64,000 bases of DNA from JACPFJ01 sp036504875 (GCA_036504875.1 DASXUK010000029.1:16101-80100), one strand, 5' to 3'. Counted from the first letter of the stretch, positions 43,867-52,934 are shown. Numbers and translations are program-made. The notes: generated by a model not told the origin, from the sequence alone.

Positions 43867-44871
43867 TTATTTTTTATTTATTTCTTCCACGATGGCAGCA
43901 ATATCGATTCCGACCGGGCAGAGGCGAATGCACCTGCCGCAGCCGGTGCAGAGGGTCTGGCCGAACTTGTCGTCATAGTACTTGAACTTGTGCATGATGC
44001 GGTTACGGTAGCGCTTTGGTTGCAGGTCACGCGGGTTGTGCCCGGAGGCGTGATGAGTGAACTTCCAGAACCCGCAGGCGTCCCAGTTCTTGCGACGCGA
44101 GCCTTTCTTTTCAGTGCCCTCGTCCACGATGTCGAAACAGTGGCAGGCCGGGCAGACAAAGGCGCAGGAACCGCAGCCGACGCAGCGCACCGCAATCGAA
44201 TCCCAGGAGGGATCCTCGAAATGCTCGTCCAGCCAGGCCTTGATTTTTTTGAGGTCGAACTTCTCAGTCTGCGGCTCGGCCAGCGGCAGAACTTTGGCAT
44301 TGCCAGGCTCGTCAAAAAGCCCGTCATGGCTGTTGATCAAGCTCTCGCCCTTTTCGCCAAAGGTCTCGCAGGCATAACCGCCCCCTTCCAGCGGTGTCAG
44401 GAACAGGTCGCTGCCCTTGGCTTCGGCTGGCGAGAGGCCCACGGCAGTGCAGAAACAGGCATCATCGGCCTTGGTACAGGCCAGCCCGATAATGGTGGTT
44501 TTCCTGCGGCGCTCCAGGAAGAACTCATCCTTGTAGTCCCAGGAGAAAACAGCATCCAGAACCGGTATGGCGGCTGCATCACAAGGGCGGACTCCGACCA
44601 GCACGGTTTCCGGAAATGAACTGGGATCAACATCCTGCAGGTCGATCTTCTGCCCCTCCTTCTGGTAGGACATGATGTCCTCGCAGACCGGGAAAAAGGC
44701 CTCTTTGGCGGAACGGCGCGGAAATTTGTTGAGTACCAGCTCTGCCGAAGAGGAAAGAGGCTCGTAGAGCGGAGTCCCGGCATTCATGCGGGGTGCCACC
44801 ACCCGTTTGCCCTCTTTGATCAGGCTGTCGAGCAGGGCGTTCAGGTTTTTTTCAGAGATATGTTTTTGCAT
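43867..44871 (-). CDS. flxB: FlxB-like 4Fe-4S dicluster subunit
   Basis: 334-residue iron-sulfur protein. A long N-terminal domain of the hydrogenase/sulfur-reductase beta-subunit type (VRPCDAAAIPVLDAVFSWD, GLACTKADDACFC) precedes two [4Fe-4S] motifs: CVGCGSCAFVCPACHC and, near the C-terminus, CTGCGRCIRLCP. Expected role is electron relay between FlxA flavin and the Hdr subunits. AAGG precedes the ATG by 6 nt. Confidence 0.82.
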   Translation of the reverse strand: MQKHISEKNLNALLDSLIKEGKRVVAPRMNAGTPLYEPLSSSAELVLNKFPRRSAKEAFFPVCEDIMSYQKEGQKIDLQDVDPSSFPETVLVGVRPCDAAAIPVLDAVFSWDYKDEFFLERRRKTTIIGLACTKADDACFCTAVGLSPAEAKGSDLFLTPLEGGGYACETFGEKGESLINSHDGLFDEPGNAKVLPLAEPQTEKFDLKKIKAWLDEHFEDPSWDSIAVRCVGCGSCAFVCPACHCFDIVDEGTEKKGSRRKNWDACGFWKFTHHASGHNPRDLQPKRYRNRIMHKFKYYDDKFGQTLCTGCGRCIRLCPVGIDIAAIVEEINKK

Positions 44872-44893
44872 TTAAAACCTTTTTTCATAACAA

Positions 44894-45817
44894 TCATTTT
44901 ATAAACGACTGATCATCTTTCTCGTCATAGCTGGACAGAGGCCCTTTTTCCTTTGCCTCAAATCCGGCTTCATAGTCGTACAACTCCTTCAACTCCTTGG
45001 CCATCTTACGGTTCAACAGGTTCAAGGGGATATCCATGGGACAGACCCGCTCGCATTCGGCGCAACCGGCGCAGCGACCAGCCAGGTGCATGGCCCTCAC
45101 AATGTGCCAGGCGGTATTGCCGGCCGGACGCGGAGTGCTCTCCACCATCTGCGGCTTGTTGCGGTCGCACAGGCATTGCTCGCAGAAGCAGAACGGGCAG
45201 ACCTGGCGGCAGGCATAGCATTTGATGCACTTGGCAAATTGTCCCTTCCAATAGGCCCAGCGTTCTGACGGTGTCAGTGCCTCCAGACGGGCAATCTCAT
45301 TGGAATAGCTGGCTTCCATTTCGGGGGTTGCCGCTAGCTGGACCGATGGTACAAAGTCGGCTCCCTTTGGCAGATGGGCATCGCATTCGCGGCATTTGGA
45401 GGCGATGCTGTCAGTAGTCAGTTCCTGGGCGGGATTGATAGTCGAGGCCAGGACTCCGGCACAGGGTACGCCGATCAGGTAGAGGTCATCACGCTTGAGC
45501 TGTGATTCCCCCATTAAACCGACCAGGGCCTTTAAATCGCAGCCTTTGACGACGATACCGATCTTGCCGGTCTTGGGAATCTCTTTCTTGGCCTTGGTCA
45601 GATATACGGCCAGATTGTTGACGCAGGCCGGGGAAAAGATCAGCTTGTCTGCATCGGCAGCATTGCTGATGACGACCGGCTGGGCCGAGCCCTTGCGGCG
45701 GGCGGCGGTATAGCCGACAATGGCCGAGACCTGACCTTCGGATAGAATCCGATGGGCCTCGGTCTGGATTGCTTTGGTAATGGCGGCGTAGATGGATGTG
45801 TCGATTGGTAGTGTCAT
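44894..45817 (-). CDS. flxC: FlxC-like iron-sulfur subunit
   Basis: 307-residue protein with an N-terminal domain like coenzyme F420 hydrogenase/dehydrogenase beta subunits (KGCDLKALVGLMGESQ) and two ferredoxin-type motifs, CIKCYACRQVCPFCFCEQC with extra cysteines and CAGCAECERVCPMDIP. Part of the Flx module, 22 nt upstream of flxB. The additional Cys residues around the first motif may bind another cluster. Confidence 0.82.
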   Translation of the reverse strand: MTLPIDTSIYAAITKAIQTEAHRILSEGQVSAIVGYTAARRKGSAQPVVISNAADADKLIFSPACVNNLAVYLTKAKKEIPKTGKIGIVVKGCDLKALVGLMGESQLKRDDLYLIGVPCAGVLASTINPAQELTTDSIASKCRECDAHLPKGADFVPSVQLAATPEMEASYSNEIARLEALTPSERWAYWKGQFAKCIKCYACRQVCPFCFCEQCLCDRNKPQMVESTPRPAGNTAWHIVRAMHLAGRCAGCAECERVCPMDIPLNLLNRKMAKELKELYDYEAGFEAKEKGPLSSYDEKDDQSFIK

Positions 45818-45854
45818 GTAAAACCCTTTAACTGCACATAATCAAATAAGCCTG

Positions 45855-45985
45855 TCTCACGCAGAGCCGCAGAGAACTCCTCTAAAAATAAAAAGCCAAA
45901 TACTGTTCCAATCCCTGTCCAATACTGACCTTACTCGCCTTACGCTTTTGACTTTCTCCGCGTCTTTGCGTCTCTGCGCGAGTAA
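45855..45985. repeat. Inverted-repeat element, CGCAGAGACGC type
   Basis: Left arm TCTCACGCAGAGCCGCAGAGA (in 45855-45876) and right arm CTCCGCGTCTTTGCGTCTCTGCGCGAG (45955-45981) are imperfect complements around a centre of about 80 nt. It occupies the flxD-flxC spacer. Confidence 0.78.
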
Positions 45986-46015
45986 AGAATTTGACTTTGA
46001 TCGTGCTGGCTCTAA

Positions 46016-46516
46016 TCAGATCGCGTTATAAGCCTCTTTCAGTTCCGGTGTGTCAAGTTTGCCCGACCATTGTTCTTCCAGGGCCAGTTCCTTGAACTCC
46101 TGCATCGCTCCCATGGCCCGCACCTTTTCGGTCAGCTCCGTAACCACTTCGACCCATTTGCCACCTTCGGCGGCCGAGACCCAGGAAAACTGCAGGCGGT
46201 TGAGATCGACGCCGACGAACTCGAGGAGTTTCCTGAAAGCGGCAAAGCGTCTTCTTGCATGGAAGTTGCCGGCAATGTAGTGGCAGTCGCCCGGATGGCA
46301 GCCGGAGACCAGTACTCCGTCGGCCCCCTGCTGAAAGGCCTTGAGGATGAAGACCGGATCGATGCGGCCGGTGCAGGGAAACTTGAGTACCCGCACATTG
46401 GCCGGATACTGCATTCGGCTGGTGCCGGCCAGATCGGCCCCGGCGTAGGTGCACCAGGTGCAGACAAAGGCGATAATCTTCGGTTCGAAGGTGTGTTTTT
46501 GTTTTTCAGGGTGCAT
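46016..46516 (-). CDS. flxD: FlxD/MvhD-type 2Fe-2S electron-transfer subunit
   Basis: 166-residue hydrogenase iron-sulfur subunit family protein. The conserved cysteines are visible: FVCTWCTYAGADLAG near residue 18, FPCTGRID, and GVLVSGCHPGDCHY. MvhD-type subunits link a hydrogenase or Flx module to HdrA. It lies between hdrA and flxC, the expected position. No hydrogenase gene accompanies it, which favours the Flx rather than the Mvh type of complex. Confidence 0.88.
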   Translation of the reverse strand: MHPEKQKHTFEPKIIAFVCTWCTYAGADLAGTSRMQYPANVRVLKFPCTGRIDPVFILKAFQQGADGVLVSGCHPGDCHYIAGNFHARRRFAAFRKLLEFVGVDLNRLQFSWVSAAEGGKWVEVVTELTEKVRAMGAMQEFKELALEEQWSGKLDTPELKEAYNAI

Positions 46517-46531
46517 GGAAAGTCCTAAGCC

Positions 46532-46649
46532 GTTTTCACCACGAAGACACGAGGGGCACGAAGTAAACCCACCCAGTGTAAAAAGTTAAACTAAAAGACA
46601 AGGTTTTTATCTTTTGCCTTTCTTCGTGCTCTTCGTGGCTTCGTGGTAA
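46532..46649. repeat. Inverted-repeat element, CACGAAGG type, second copy
   Basis: Left arm GTTTTCACCACGAAGACACG (from 46532) and right arm CTTTCTTCGTGCTCTTCGTGG... (46619-46647) mirror the element at 43738-43853. It fills the hdrA-flxD spacer. Confidence 0.8.
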
Positions 46650-46660
46650 ATTCTATTTGT

Positions 46661-48658
46661 TTATAACGCCTCTATCATTGCAACGATCTGCTCATCCGTG
46701 TAGCCATCCAATTCCACCGATTTCGATGGACAGGTGGCCTGGCAGGTGCCGCAACCGCCGCAAACGCCGGGGTTGACATAGGCCACGACCTTGATCAGGT
46801 TGCCCTGACGGTCGCGGATTTCCTTCTCTTCCACCGCACCATAGGGGCAGACCTTCTTGCAGTAGAAGCAGCCCACGCAGCCGGCCTCGCGTACCTTGGC
46901 CACAATCGGCTCGCGCTCGAGCTGGTCCTTGGCAAACAGGGTCATGACTTTGGCTGCGGCAGCACTGGCCTGGGAAACGGTTTCAGGGATGTCTTTGGGG
47001 CCCTGGCAGGCGCCGGCCAGGTAGATGCCGGCCGTGGCACACTCCACCGGGCGCAGCTTGGCATGGGCTTCGGAGTAGAAGTTGTACTTGTCGTAGGAGA
47101 TGCCCAGCTTCTGAGCCAGGGTATCGGCCCCTTTCTGAGGCATGACCGCTGTGGCCAGCACGACCATATCGGCCTCGATCTCGACCTGCACGCCGACCGC
47201 GATGTCGCTGCCCATGACTACGATCTTGTCACCCTTCTGGTACAGGCGCGAGACCATGCCGCGGATATAAACCGCCTCTTCCTCCTCAATCGAGCGGCGC
47301 CAGAATTCGTCATAGCTCTTGCCCGGTGTGCGGGCATCCATGAAGAAAACATACGCCTGGCCGTCGTGCACCTTGTGGTGGTAGAGCATGGTATGCTTGG
47401 CGGTGTACATGCAGCAGATCTTTGAGCAATAGGAGATGCCTTTTTCACGGGCGCGCGAGCCGATGCACTGGATGAAGACAATCTGCTTGGGCTCCTTGCC
47501 GTCCGAGGGGCGCAGAATTTTACCACCGGTCGGGCCAGAGGCCGAAGCCAGGCGCTCGAAGGTCATGCCGTCAATTACGTCCGGGATCTTGCCGTGGCCG
47601 AATTCGCCATAGCCCTTGATCATTGAGCCCTTTGGTTTTTCATCAATGGAATAGAGATCAAAGCCGGTGGCGACCACGATTGCGCCGACCGGTTCAACGA
47701 TCAGCTGGTCTTCCTGCTCGTAATCCACCGCGCCGGGGCCGCAGACCTTCTGACACAGGCCGCATTTGCCGGTCTTGAACATGGTGCAATTTTCGCGGTC
47801 AATGACTGGGGTATTAGGCACGGCCTGGGGGAAGGGGACGTAGATGGCCGGGCGCATTCCCAGGTTCTGGTCGAATTTGTTGGGGATTTTCTTGATCGGG
47901 CACTTCGCCATGCACACCCCGCAGCCGGTGCACTTATTCTCGTCAACCGAGCGGGCCTTTTTCTTGATCGTGACCTGGAAGTTGCCGATGTAGCCTTCCA
48001 CCAGTTCGATCTCGGAGTAGGTGTAGAGCTTGATCTTGGGATGATTGGCAACATCGACCATCTTGGGGGTCATGATGCATTGGGAACAGTCGAGCGTTGG
48101 GAAGGTTTCGGAGAGCTGCGCCATGTGCCCGCCAATGGAAGGCTCGCGCTCAACCAGGATGACCTCGTGCCCGCAGTCGGCGATATCAAGGGCGGCCTGA
48201 ATCCCGGCAATACCCCCGCCAATCACCAGCGAGCGCTTGGTAACCGGCACGGTGATGGTCGGGAGAACACGATTCTTTTTAACTCGTTCGACCATCATGC
48301 CGACGATCTCGATCGCTTTTACGGTGGCCTCTTCCTTGTCCTCATGGACCCAGGAACAGTGTTCACGGATATTGGCCATCTCGCACAGGAACGGGTTCAG
48401 ACCGGCCGCTTCAACAGCCTTCCTGAAGGTTTTCTCATGCATGCGCGGCGAGCAGGCTGCCACCACGATGTGGGAGAGCTTCTGTTCCTGGATGGCTTTC
48501 TTCAAGAGGTTCTGGCCCGGATCTGAGCACATGTACTTATAATCGGTGGCGAAAGCAACACCGGGCATTTTACCGACTTCGGTCGCGACCCGTTCTACAT
48601 CCACGGTCCGGGAAATGTTCTCGCCGCAATGGCAGATGAATACACCGATTCTTGACAT
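46661..48658 (-). CDS. hdrA: Heterodisulfide reductase subunit A-like flavoprotein
   Basis: 665-residue bifurcating flavoprotein core. An N-terminal Cys-containing domain (FICHCGENISRTV; ACSPRMHEKTF) is followed by the FAD motif VIGGGIAGIQAALDIA, the DCSQCIMTPKMV site, a ferredoxin motif CTGCGVCMAKCP, and two C-terminal clusters, CVGCFYCKKVCPYGA and CGGCGTCQATCPS. All expected elements are present and no Sec is used. It starts immediately after hdrB stops. Confidence 0.93.
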   Translation of the reverse strand: MSRIGVFICHCGENISRTVDVERVATEVGKMPGVAFATDYKYMCSDPGQNLLKKAIQEQKLSHIVVAACSPRMHEKTFRKAVEAAGLNPFLCEMANIREHCSWVHEDKEEATVKAIEIVGMMVERVKKNRVLPTITVPVTKRSLVIGGGIAGIQAALDIADCGHEVILVEREPSIGGHMAQLSETFPTLDCSQCIMTPKMVDVANHPKIKLYTYSEIELVEGYIGNFQVTIKKKARSVDENKCTGCGVCMAKCPIKKIPNKFDQNLGMRPAIYVPFPQAVPNTPVIDRENCTMFKTGKCGLCQKVCGPGAVDYEQEDQLIVEPVGAIVVATGFDLYSIDEKPKGSMIKGYGEFGHGKIPDVIDGMTFERLASASGPTGGKILRPSDGKEPKQIVFIQCIGSRAREKGISYCSKICCMYTAKHTMLYHHKVHDGQAYVFFMDARTPGKSYDEFWRRSIEEEEAVYIRGMVSRLYQKGDKIVVMGSDIAVGVQVEIEADMVVLATAVMPQKGADTLAQKLGISYDKYNFYSEAHAKLRPVECATAGIYLAGACQGPKDIPETVSQASAAAAKVMTLFAKDQLEREPIVAKVREAGCVGCFYCKKVCPYGAVEEKEIRDRQGNLIKVVAYVNPGVCGGCGTCQATCPSKSVELDGYTDEQIVAMIEAL

Positions 48659-49537
48659 CTACAATAAACCTTTCTCTTTCAAAAGCGGCATCGGGCTAAC
48701 AATCAGGGCGTCCAGGCCGAGCTTGCCGGCTGAGAGTCCGGTTGCCAGTCCGACCAGCTGGGTGATGTAAAAGACCGGCAGTCCGTAGGCGGTTTGGTAA
48801 ACCCCTTCAATCTCTTTTTGACGAATGTCGAGGTTGCCATGGCACAAGGGACAGGCGACCATGATACAGTTAGCACCGGCTGCTTTGGCTGATTCAAGGA
48901 TGGCGTTCGAGAGTTGCACAACCACGCCGGGACGCGAGAGGGTGAAGTTGGCCCCGCAGCATTCCATGCGGTGGGTCCAGGCAACGGTTTCGGCACCAAC
49001 CGCCTTGAGTACGTCCTCCATGATAGTGGGGGCCTCAACGCAGTCCAGATTGGGAACCTCGGGTGGACGGGTCAAGAGACAGCCGTAATAGCAGGCCACC
49101 TTAAGTCCCGCAAGGGGCTTGTCCACCGATGCTGCCAGGCGCTCAAGACCGAGGTCTTTGGCAAGGATCTCCAGCAGGTGTTTGACGTGGCCCTCCAGCT
49201 TCACCGGGGCGTCGATCGCTTTTTCCACCTGTTTGCGTTTGGTGTCGTTCTCTTCCAGGGTGTGCTGGGTGAACTTGAGCCGCGAAAAACAGGCCGCGCA
49301 GGCAACCGCCAGATCGCCTTCCACCTTTTCAGCCAATTCCAGGTTTTTGGCGCACAAAGACAAGGAGAGCAGTTCATCCACGTTATGGGCCGGGGTGGCG
49401 CCGCAGCAGAACCAATCCGGCACCTCGGTCAGCCCGATCTTGAGCTTCTTGAACAATTCACGGGTGGAAAGGTCGTATTCACCGGCCGAGGCATGCAGGG
49501 AACAACCGGGATAATAGGCATACTTCAGGTCGCTCAT
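48659..49537 (-). CDS. hdrB: Heterodisulfide reductase subunit B-like (CCG domains)
   Basis: 292-residue subunit with two CCG-type cysteine-rich domains: YYPGCSLHASA... WFCCGATPAHN, and CYYGCLLTRPPE... MECCGANFTLS. In methanogens these hold two noncubane [4Fe-4S] clusters that split the CoM-S-S-CoB disulfide; the substrate in this type of bacterium is not known. It overlaps hdrC by 4 nt. Confidence 0.92.
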   Translation of the reverse strand: MSDLKYAYYPGCSLHASAGEYDLSTRELFKKLKIGLTEVPDWFCCGATPAHNVDELLSLSLCAKNLELAEKVEGDLAVACAACFSRLKFTQHTLEENDTKRKQVEKAIDAPVKLEGHVKHLLEILAKDLGLERLAASVDKPLAGLKVACYYGCLLTRPPEVPNLDCVEAPTIMEDVLKAVGAETVAWTHRMECCGANFTLSRPGVVVQLSNAILESAKAAGANCIMVACPLCHGNLDIRQKEIEGVYQTAYGLPVFYITQLVGLATGLSAGKLGLDALIVSPMPLLKEKGLL

Positions 49538-50118
49538 AAAGCCTCACCTTTTTTTCTCATCTCTTCTATTCGTGTAAATATTTTTTCAATCTCGGACATG
49601 TTCTTGTTTTTGCTGTGGAACATTTTGAGTTTGCCCTTGGCCATCAGCTTGGGTCCCAACATCAGGTCTTTCAGAAACTGGCCGCTCTTGACATTGAAAA
49701 CAGCTGCCAGGCGCATCTCATACTGGCGTCCATAGGTGCGGATATTTTGCAGGAAGAGTTTGTTGGCCAACTGCACGTAACTTTCCTTGGAAGGCCCTTC
49801 GGCATCCCAGGACAGCTTGCGCAGTGCATCCATGATCGAGGCCAGATGGACTTTGTTGGGACAGCGGGTGGAGCAGGTCTCACAGGAGGCGCAGTACCAA
49901 ATTGAGCGCCCGGACAAGATGCGCTGCCATTGGCCCAGTTGCAGCAGGCGCACTACGCGGTTGGGGGGGTGCTCCATAAAAGTGGCCATGGGACAGCCGG
50001 CCGAGCATTTGCCGCACTGAAAGCAGCGCCGTACAGAGGTGCCTGAAAGTGCTTCGACCTTACGAACGAAATTGACGTCCATGGTCTCTTGCGAGATGAC
50101 CATCTTTTTCTTTTTCAC
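49534..50118 (-). CDS. hdrC: Heterodisulfide reductase subunit C-like iron-sulfur protein
   Basis: 194-residue ferredoxin-type subunit with two [4Fe-4S] motifs, CFQCGKCSAGCP and CASCETCSTRCP, followed by a helical C-terminus. First gene of the hdrCBA-flxDCBA transcript. The start is taken as GTG 50118 because AAGGTG lies 6 nt upstream; ATG 50103 and GTG 50127 are alternatives. The leader region upstream holds a set of hairpins (50383-50475). Confidence 0.88.
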   Translation of the reverse strand: MKKKKMVISQETMDVNFVRKVEALSGTSVRRCFQCGKCSAGCPMATFMEHPPNRVVRLLQLGQWQRILSGRSIWYCASCETCSTRCPNKVHLASIMDALRKLSWDAEGPSKESYVQLANKLFLQNIRTYGRQYEMRLAAVFNVKSGQFLKDLMLGPKLMAKGKLKMFHSKNKNMSEIEKIFTRIEEMRKKGEAL

Positions 50119-50382
50119 GGATAACACCTTTTATTATTGCTAAATATCGGCGAGACCCACACGAACATTGGATGGGAGTTGGGGGACTGGCGCTTTGCTG
50201 ATGTTAAAACAGATTTTTATTACGTATTTTTTATACAATTGCTGCGGAAAAAGCAAGATTAAAAATATTATTAAAAATAAAAAATGTAAAAAATTTAGTA
50301 AGAGTAAAAAATATCATCCTTCATGAAACAGCTTTCAGTCCTTCATTTAATAACATCTACCGTTTAATCTTTCAGCGGTTAC

Positions 50383-50475
50383 CTAGCCACGCAGGGAGTA
50401 AGCTCCCTGGATTTTTGCGTGGCTAGTAGTTTCGTTGGCTTGGCAGCCGAAAGGAAAGGCCTAATCAGGACCTTT
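50383..50475. other. Cluster of hairpins upstream of hdrC, possible structured RNA
   Basis: CTAGCCACGCA (50383) pairs with TGCGTGGCTAG (50416) over 11 bp, enclosing AGGGAG-TAAG-CTCCCT. A second hairpin is TTTC-GTT-GGCT-TGGC-AGCC-GAAA, and a third AAAGGCCT-AATC-AGG-A-CCTTT. No known riboswitch consensus was recognised. It is 265-365 nt before hdrC on the minus strand; the transcribed strand is not known. Confidence 0.45.
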
Positions 50476-50540
50476 GGCGACGCAGCAGGACGCTTTCATC
50501 GTGTTGTCAGTGTGATCGCATTCCCGGTCCTCGCAAAGCT

Positions 50541-51032
50541 TTATAAGGGGCGAAGATTTGAAAATTCCCCCCAGGCCAGATAAGAGAGTGGAGCTTCCAT
50601 AAACTCATAGATATTTTCAATCCTGTTGAGATGCTCTTTCTCATCAGCCACCACCCGCTCCAAAACCCTGCGCATCTGATCATGCGGTTCGTTAGAGGCC
50701 AGGCCCTCCAGAGTACTGATAATCTCTTCCTCTGTGGTGACAACATGCCAAAAGGCATCCTGATCGTTGCGTAGCATCTGAAAGAAATTTTGTCTATTGA
50801 GTAATTTGTCAAAGCCATTTACCAATTCAGCCTTTACCTCCATTGAGGCCAGCTCACTTGTGCTTAGATTGCTCTTTATAGTCTGCAAGGCCATCAGGTG
50901 ACTTTTTTGGCTGTCAGCCAAGAGCGCAAACATGTCTTTTAATTCCTGGTTGATGGCTTCCCGGCTCAGCATTTCGTAAAGCTGCAGGCCATCTTCTTCG
51001 GCTTTGATCATGAAATCAATGGCATTTAACAT
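50541..51032 (-). CDS. Ferritin-like (rubrerythrin-type) four-helix protein
   Basis: 163-residue helical protein with Glu/His pairs: IKAEEDGLQLYEML (helix 1), LADSQKSHLMAL (helix 2), TTEEEIISTLEGL (helix 3) and VVADEKEHLNRIE (helix 4). Only the fourth helix has a full ExxH, and helix 2 has SxxSH instead of the usual ExxH, so the diiron site may be incomplete. AGGAGG lies 8 nt before start 51032. It resembles, but is not a close copy of, the 8933-9409 gene. Confidence 0.78.
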   Translation of the reverse strand: MLNAIDFMIKAEEDGLQLYEMLSREAINQELKDMFALLADSQKSHLMALQTIKSNLSTSELASMEVKAELVNGFDKLLNRQNFFQMLRNDQDAFWHVVTTEEEIISTLEGLASNEPHDQMRRVLERVVADEKEHLNRIENIYEFMEAPLSYLAWGEFSNLRPL

Positions 51033-51129
51033 CGTGCTCACCTCCTGTTCGATGAATATATTTTAGCACATTAAAACCATATAGGATCATTTTTATCTTT
51101 AATGGATTTGAAAAATGCGCGAGGTATGG

Positions 51130-51948
51130 TTATTGGACGGAAAGTATTAGCGTAACGAACAGCGGAAACAGGTTGAGATAAGAGAAGAGGGCTTTTTCAG
51201 AGCGGATCAGGAGCATCACAATCAGGGGCAGGGGCAGGAGGGCGTACCAGAGGCCCATGTAACGCTCCAAAACGCCTAAAGCGGGCAGCAGCATGGCGGC
51301 TGCGGCCAGGGCAATGATCCAGAGCGCAAAGAGACCGGAAAGGGCCGTGTCTGGGCCGTTTATCCTCAGAAGCGGCAGCCCGGCTCTTTGATAATCGAGG
51401 GCATATCTTCTCTGGAAAAGCCAGAAGTGAGGCACCTGCCACAGGTACATGAGCCCAGCCAGGAGTACGATCCGGTAGTCAGCAGCTGCGCCTCCTGCCA
51501 GGCACCAGCCGATGATCGGCGGTAGCGTCCCGCACAGCGCCCCGATCGGTAGGGCAAAGCATGTGCGGCGCTTGAGCGGGGTGTAGACCACAAGATACCA
51601 GATCAGGGCCAAGCCTCCCAGGAACGGAGGCAGCAGACCGCCTATAAGCCACAGATGTGCCAAGCCCGCCAGGATTGTCGCAGCACCCAAGGCAAGGGCG
51701 GCCTGTGGCGTAAGGTCCTTTCGGGGCAGGGGGCGCATCCTGGTCCGTTCCATCAGCCGATCCAGGTCCTGTTCCAGTACCTGATTAAGGGCCGAGCCGC
51801 CGGCAGCCAAAAGCGCCACTCCGCAAAAGGTAGCTAAAAGTGGTGCTGTCTCAACCTTGGCAGGAAAGAGAAGGTAACCCCCAATTCCGGCAACACCATT
51901 CAATAGCGCCAGCCGCAAGCGGAATAATCTGTACAGCGCCCGGATCAT
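51130..51948 (-). CDS. ctaB: Protoheme IX farnesyltransferase (heme O synthase)
   Basis: 272-residue UbiA-family prenyltransferase making heme O for the oxidase. The prenyl-diphosphate site is SALNQVLEQDLDRLMERTRMRPLP split over the first loop, and the second Asp-rich site appears modified. Seven to nine membrane segments. It overlaps coxB by 4 nt and belongs to the oxidase operon. Confidence 0.92.
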   Translation of the reverse strand: MIRALYRLFRLRLALLNGVAGIGGYLLFPAKVETAPLLATFCGVALLAAGGSALNQVLEQDLDRLMERTRMRPLPRKDLTPQAALALGAATILAGLAHLWLIGGLLPPFLGGLALIWYLVVYTPLKRRTCFALPIGALCGTLPPIIGWCLAGGAAADYRIVLLAGLMYLWQVPHFWLFQRRYALDYQRAGLPLLRINGPDTALSGLFALWIIALAAAAMLLPALGVLERYMGLWYALLPLPLIVMLLIRSEKALFSYLNLFPLFVTLILSVQ

Positions 51949-52889
51949 TTCAGCCCCTTGATGTACTCGATCATGGCTTGCAGGTCGCTATTGCTCAGAT
52001 CAGTCGTCGGCATGATCGGCTGGAAACCAACCACGATGGTTGCTGTTGGTTGGCGGATCGATTCTTTAAGAAAGGCCTCGTCGGCCGTAACTGTTTCCGG
52101 GCGGTTGTTTCGCAGGACTTTGACCTGGCTGCCGAAAAGCGCCTTAAAGGTAGGGCCGACGCCGGGACTGCCATCCAGCGAGTGGCAGCCCAGGCAGCCA
52201 TGTTTCTCCAGGAGCGTCTTACCGTCCAAGTTTCCGGCTGCTTTGGTCTGTTGCAGCCAAAGATTGAATTCCGCCTCGGGCAGCGCCTCGACCGTGCTGA
52301 TCATGGCTGAATGACCGCTACCGCAATACGATGAACAAAACAGGTCGTAGCTGCCCGGCTTGGTGGCGACGAACCAGACCTGGTTGTTCATGCCCGGCAC
52401 CACATCCCGCTTAACCCGAAAGGCCGGCAGGTAAAACCCGTGGATCACATCCTTTGAAACAAGTCTCACCTTAACCGGCTTGTTGACCGGCACGTACAGT
52501 TTGGAAGCGCTCTGGCCGTTGGGATAGCTGAAACTCCACGACCACATGCGAGCAGTGGCAGTCACCTCCAAAGCGTCTTTGGGGACATTGCGCAGTGCCA
52601 GGTATCCTGCCCAGCCGTAATAGAACATGACCAGAACCAGTATAGTTGGGAGTACTGTCCAGACGATCTCCAGCCATATATTACCAGCCACCTGCGAGGT
52701 CGGTTCTGGAGACCGCGAGCGGTGATAGCGGATGACAAACCCGATCATCACGGCCGTAATGCCGACCAACAGAACCAGACAGGTTCCGAAGATGAACATG
52801 AAGACCGGGTCGATGGCCTCGGTTGTGGTTGTCAAATAGGCAGGATTCACAGGTACCTCAGCCCTTATAAGCAGGATAAGTACGTTCAT
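51945..52889 (-). CDS. coxB: Cytochrome c oxidase subunit II with fused cytochrome c domain
   Basis: 314-residue subunit: two membrane helices (about residues 20-100), a cupredoxin domain with the binuclear CuA site CSSYCGSGHSAM, and a C-terminal c-type heme domain (CLGCHSLDGSPGVGP with a Met ligand in FQPIMPTT). This is the caa3-type arrangement. Start ATG 52889 is preferred over a GTG at 52913; neither has a strong ribosome site. Confidence 0.93.
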   Translation of the reverse strand: MNVLILLIRAEVPVNPAYLTTTTEAIDPVFMFIFGTCLVLLVGITAVMIGFVIRYHRSRSPEPTSQVAGNIWLEIVWTVLPTILVLVMFYYGWAGYLALRNVPKDALEVTATARMWSWSFSYPNGQSASKLYVPVNKPVKVRLVSKDVIHGFYLPAFRVKRDVVPGMNNQVWFVATKPGSYDLFCSSYCGSGHSAMISTVEALPEAEFNLWLQQTKAAGNLDGKTLLEKHGCLGCHSLDGSPGVGPTFKALFGSQVKVLRNNRPETVTADEAFLKESIRQPTATIVVGFQPIMPTTDLSNSDLQAMIEYIKGLK

Positions 52890-52934
52890 GAAATCATTTC
52901 TGCAAAATGCCACAGAAATTTATTTCTAACCGTA

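Noticed and set aside
43819..44619. 266-codon plus-strand frame opposite flxB
   Set aside because: Begins within an inverted repeat and runs antisense to a gene with intact ferredoxin motifs.
43738..46649. CRISPR array as an explanation of the CACGAAGG repeats
   Set aside because: Units are 8-11 nt without unique spacers of constant length, arranged as inverted pairs, and no cas genes are present.
46661..48658. Sec-containing HdrA as in some methanogens
   Set aside because: No in-frame UGA; the equivalent positions are encoded as Cys.
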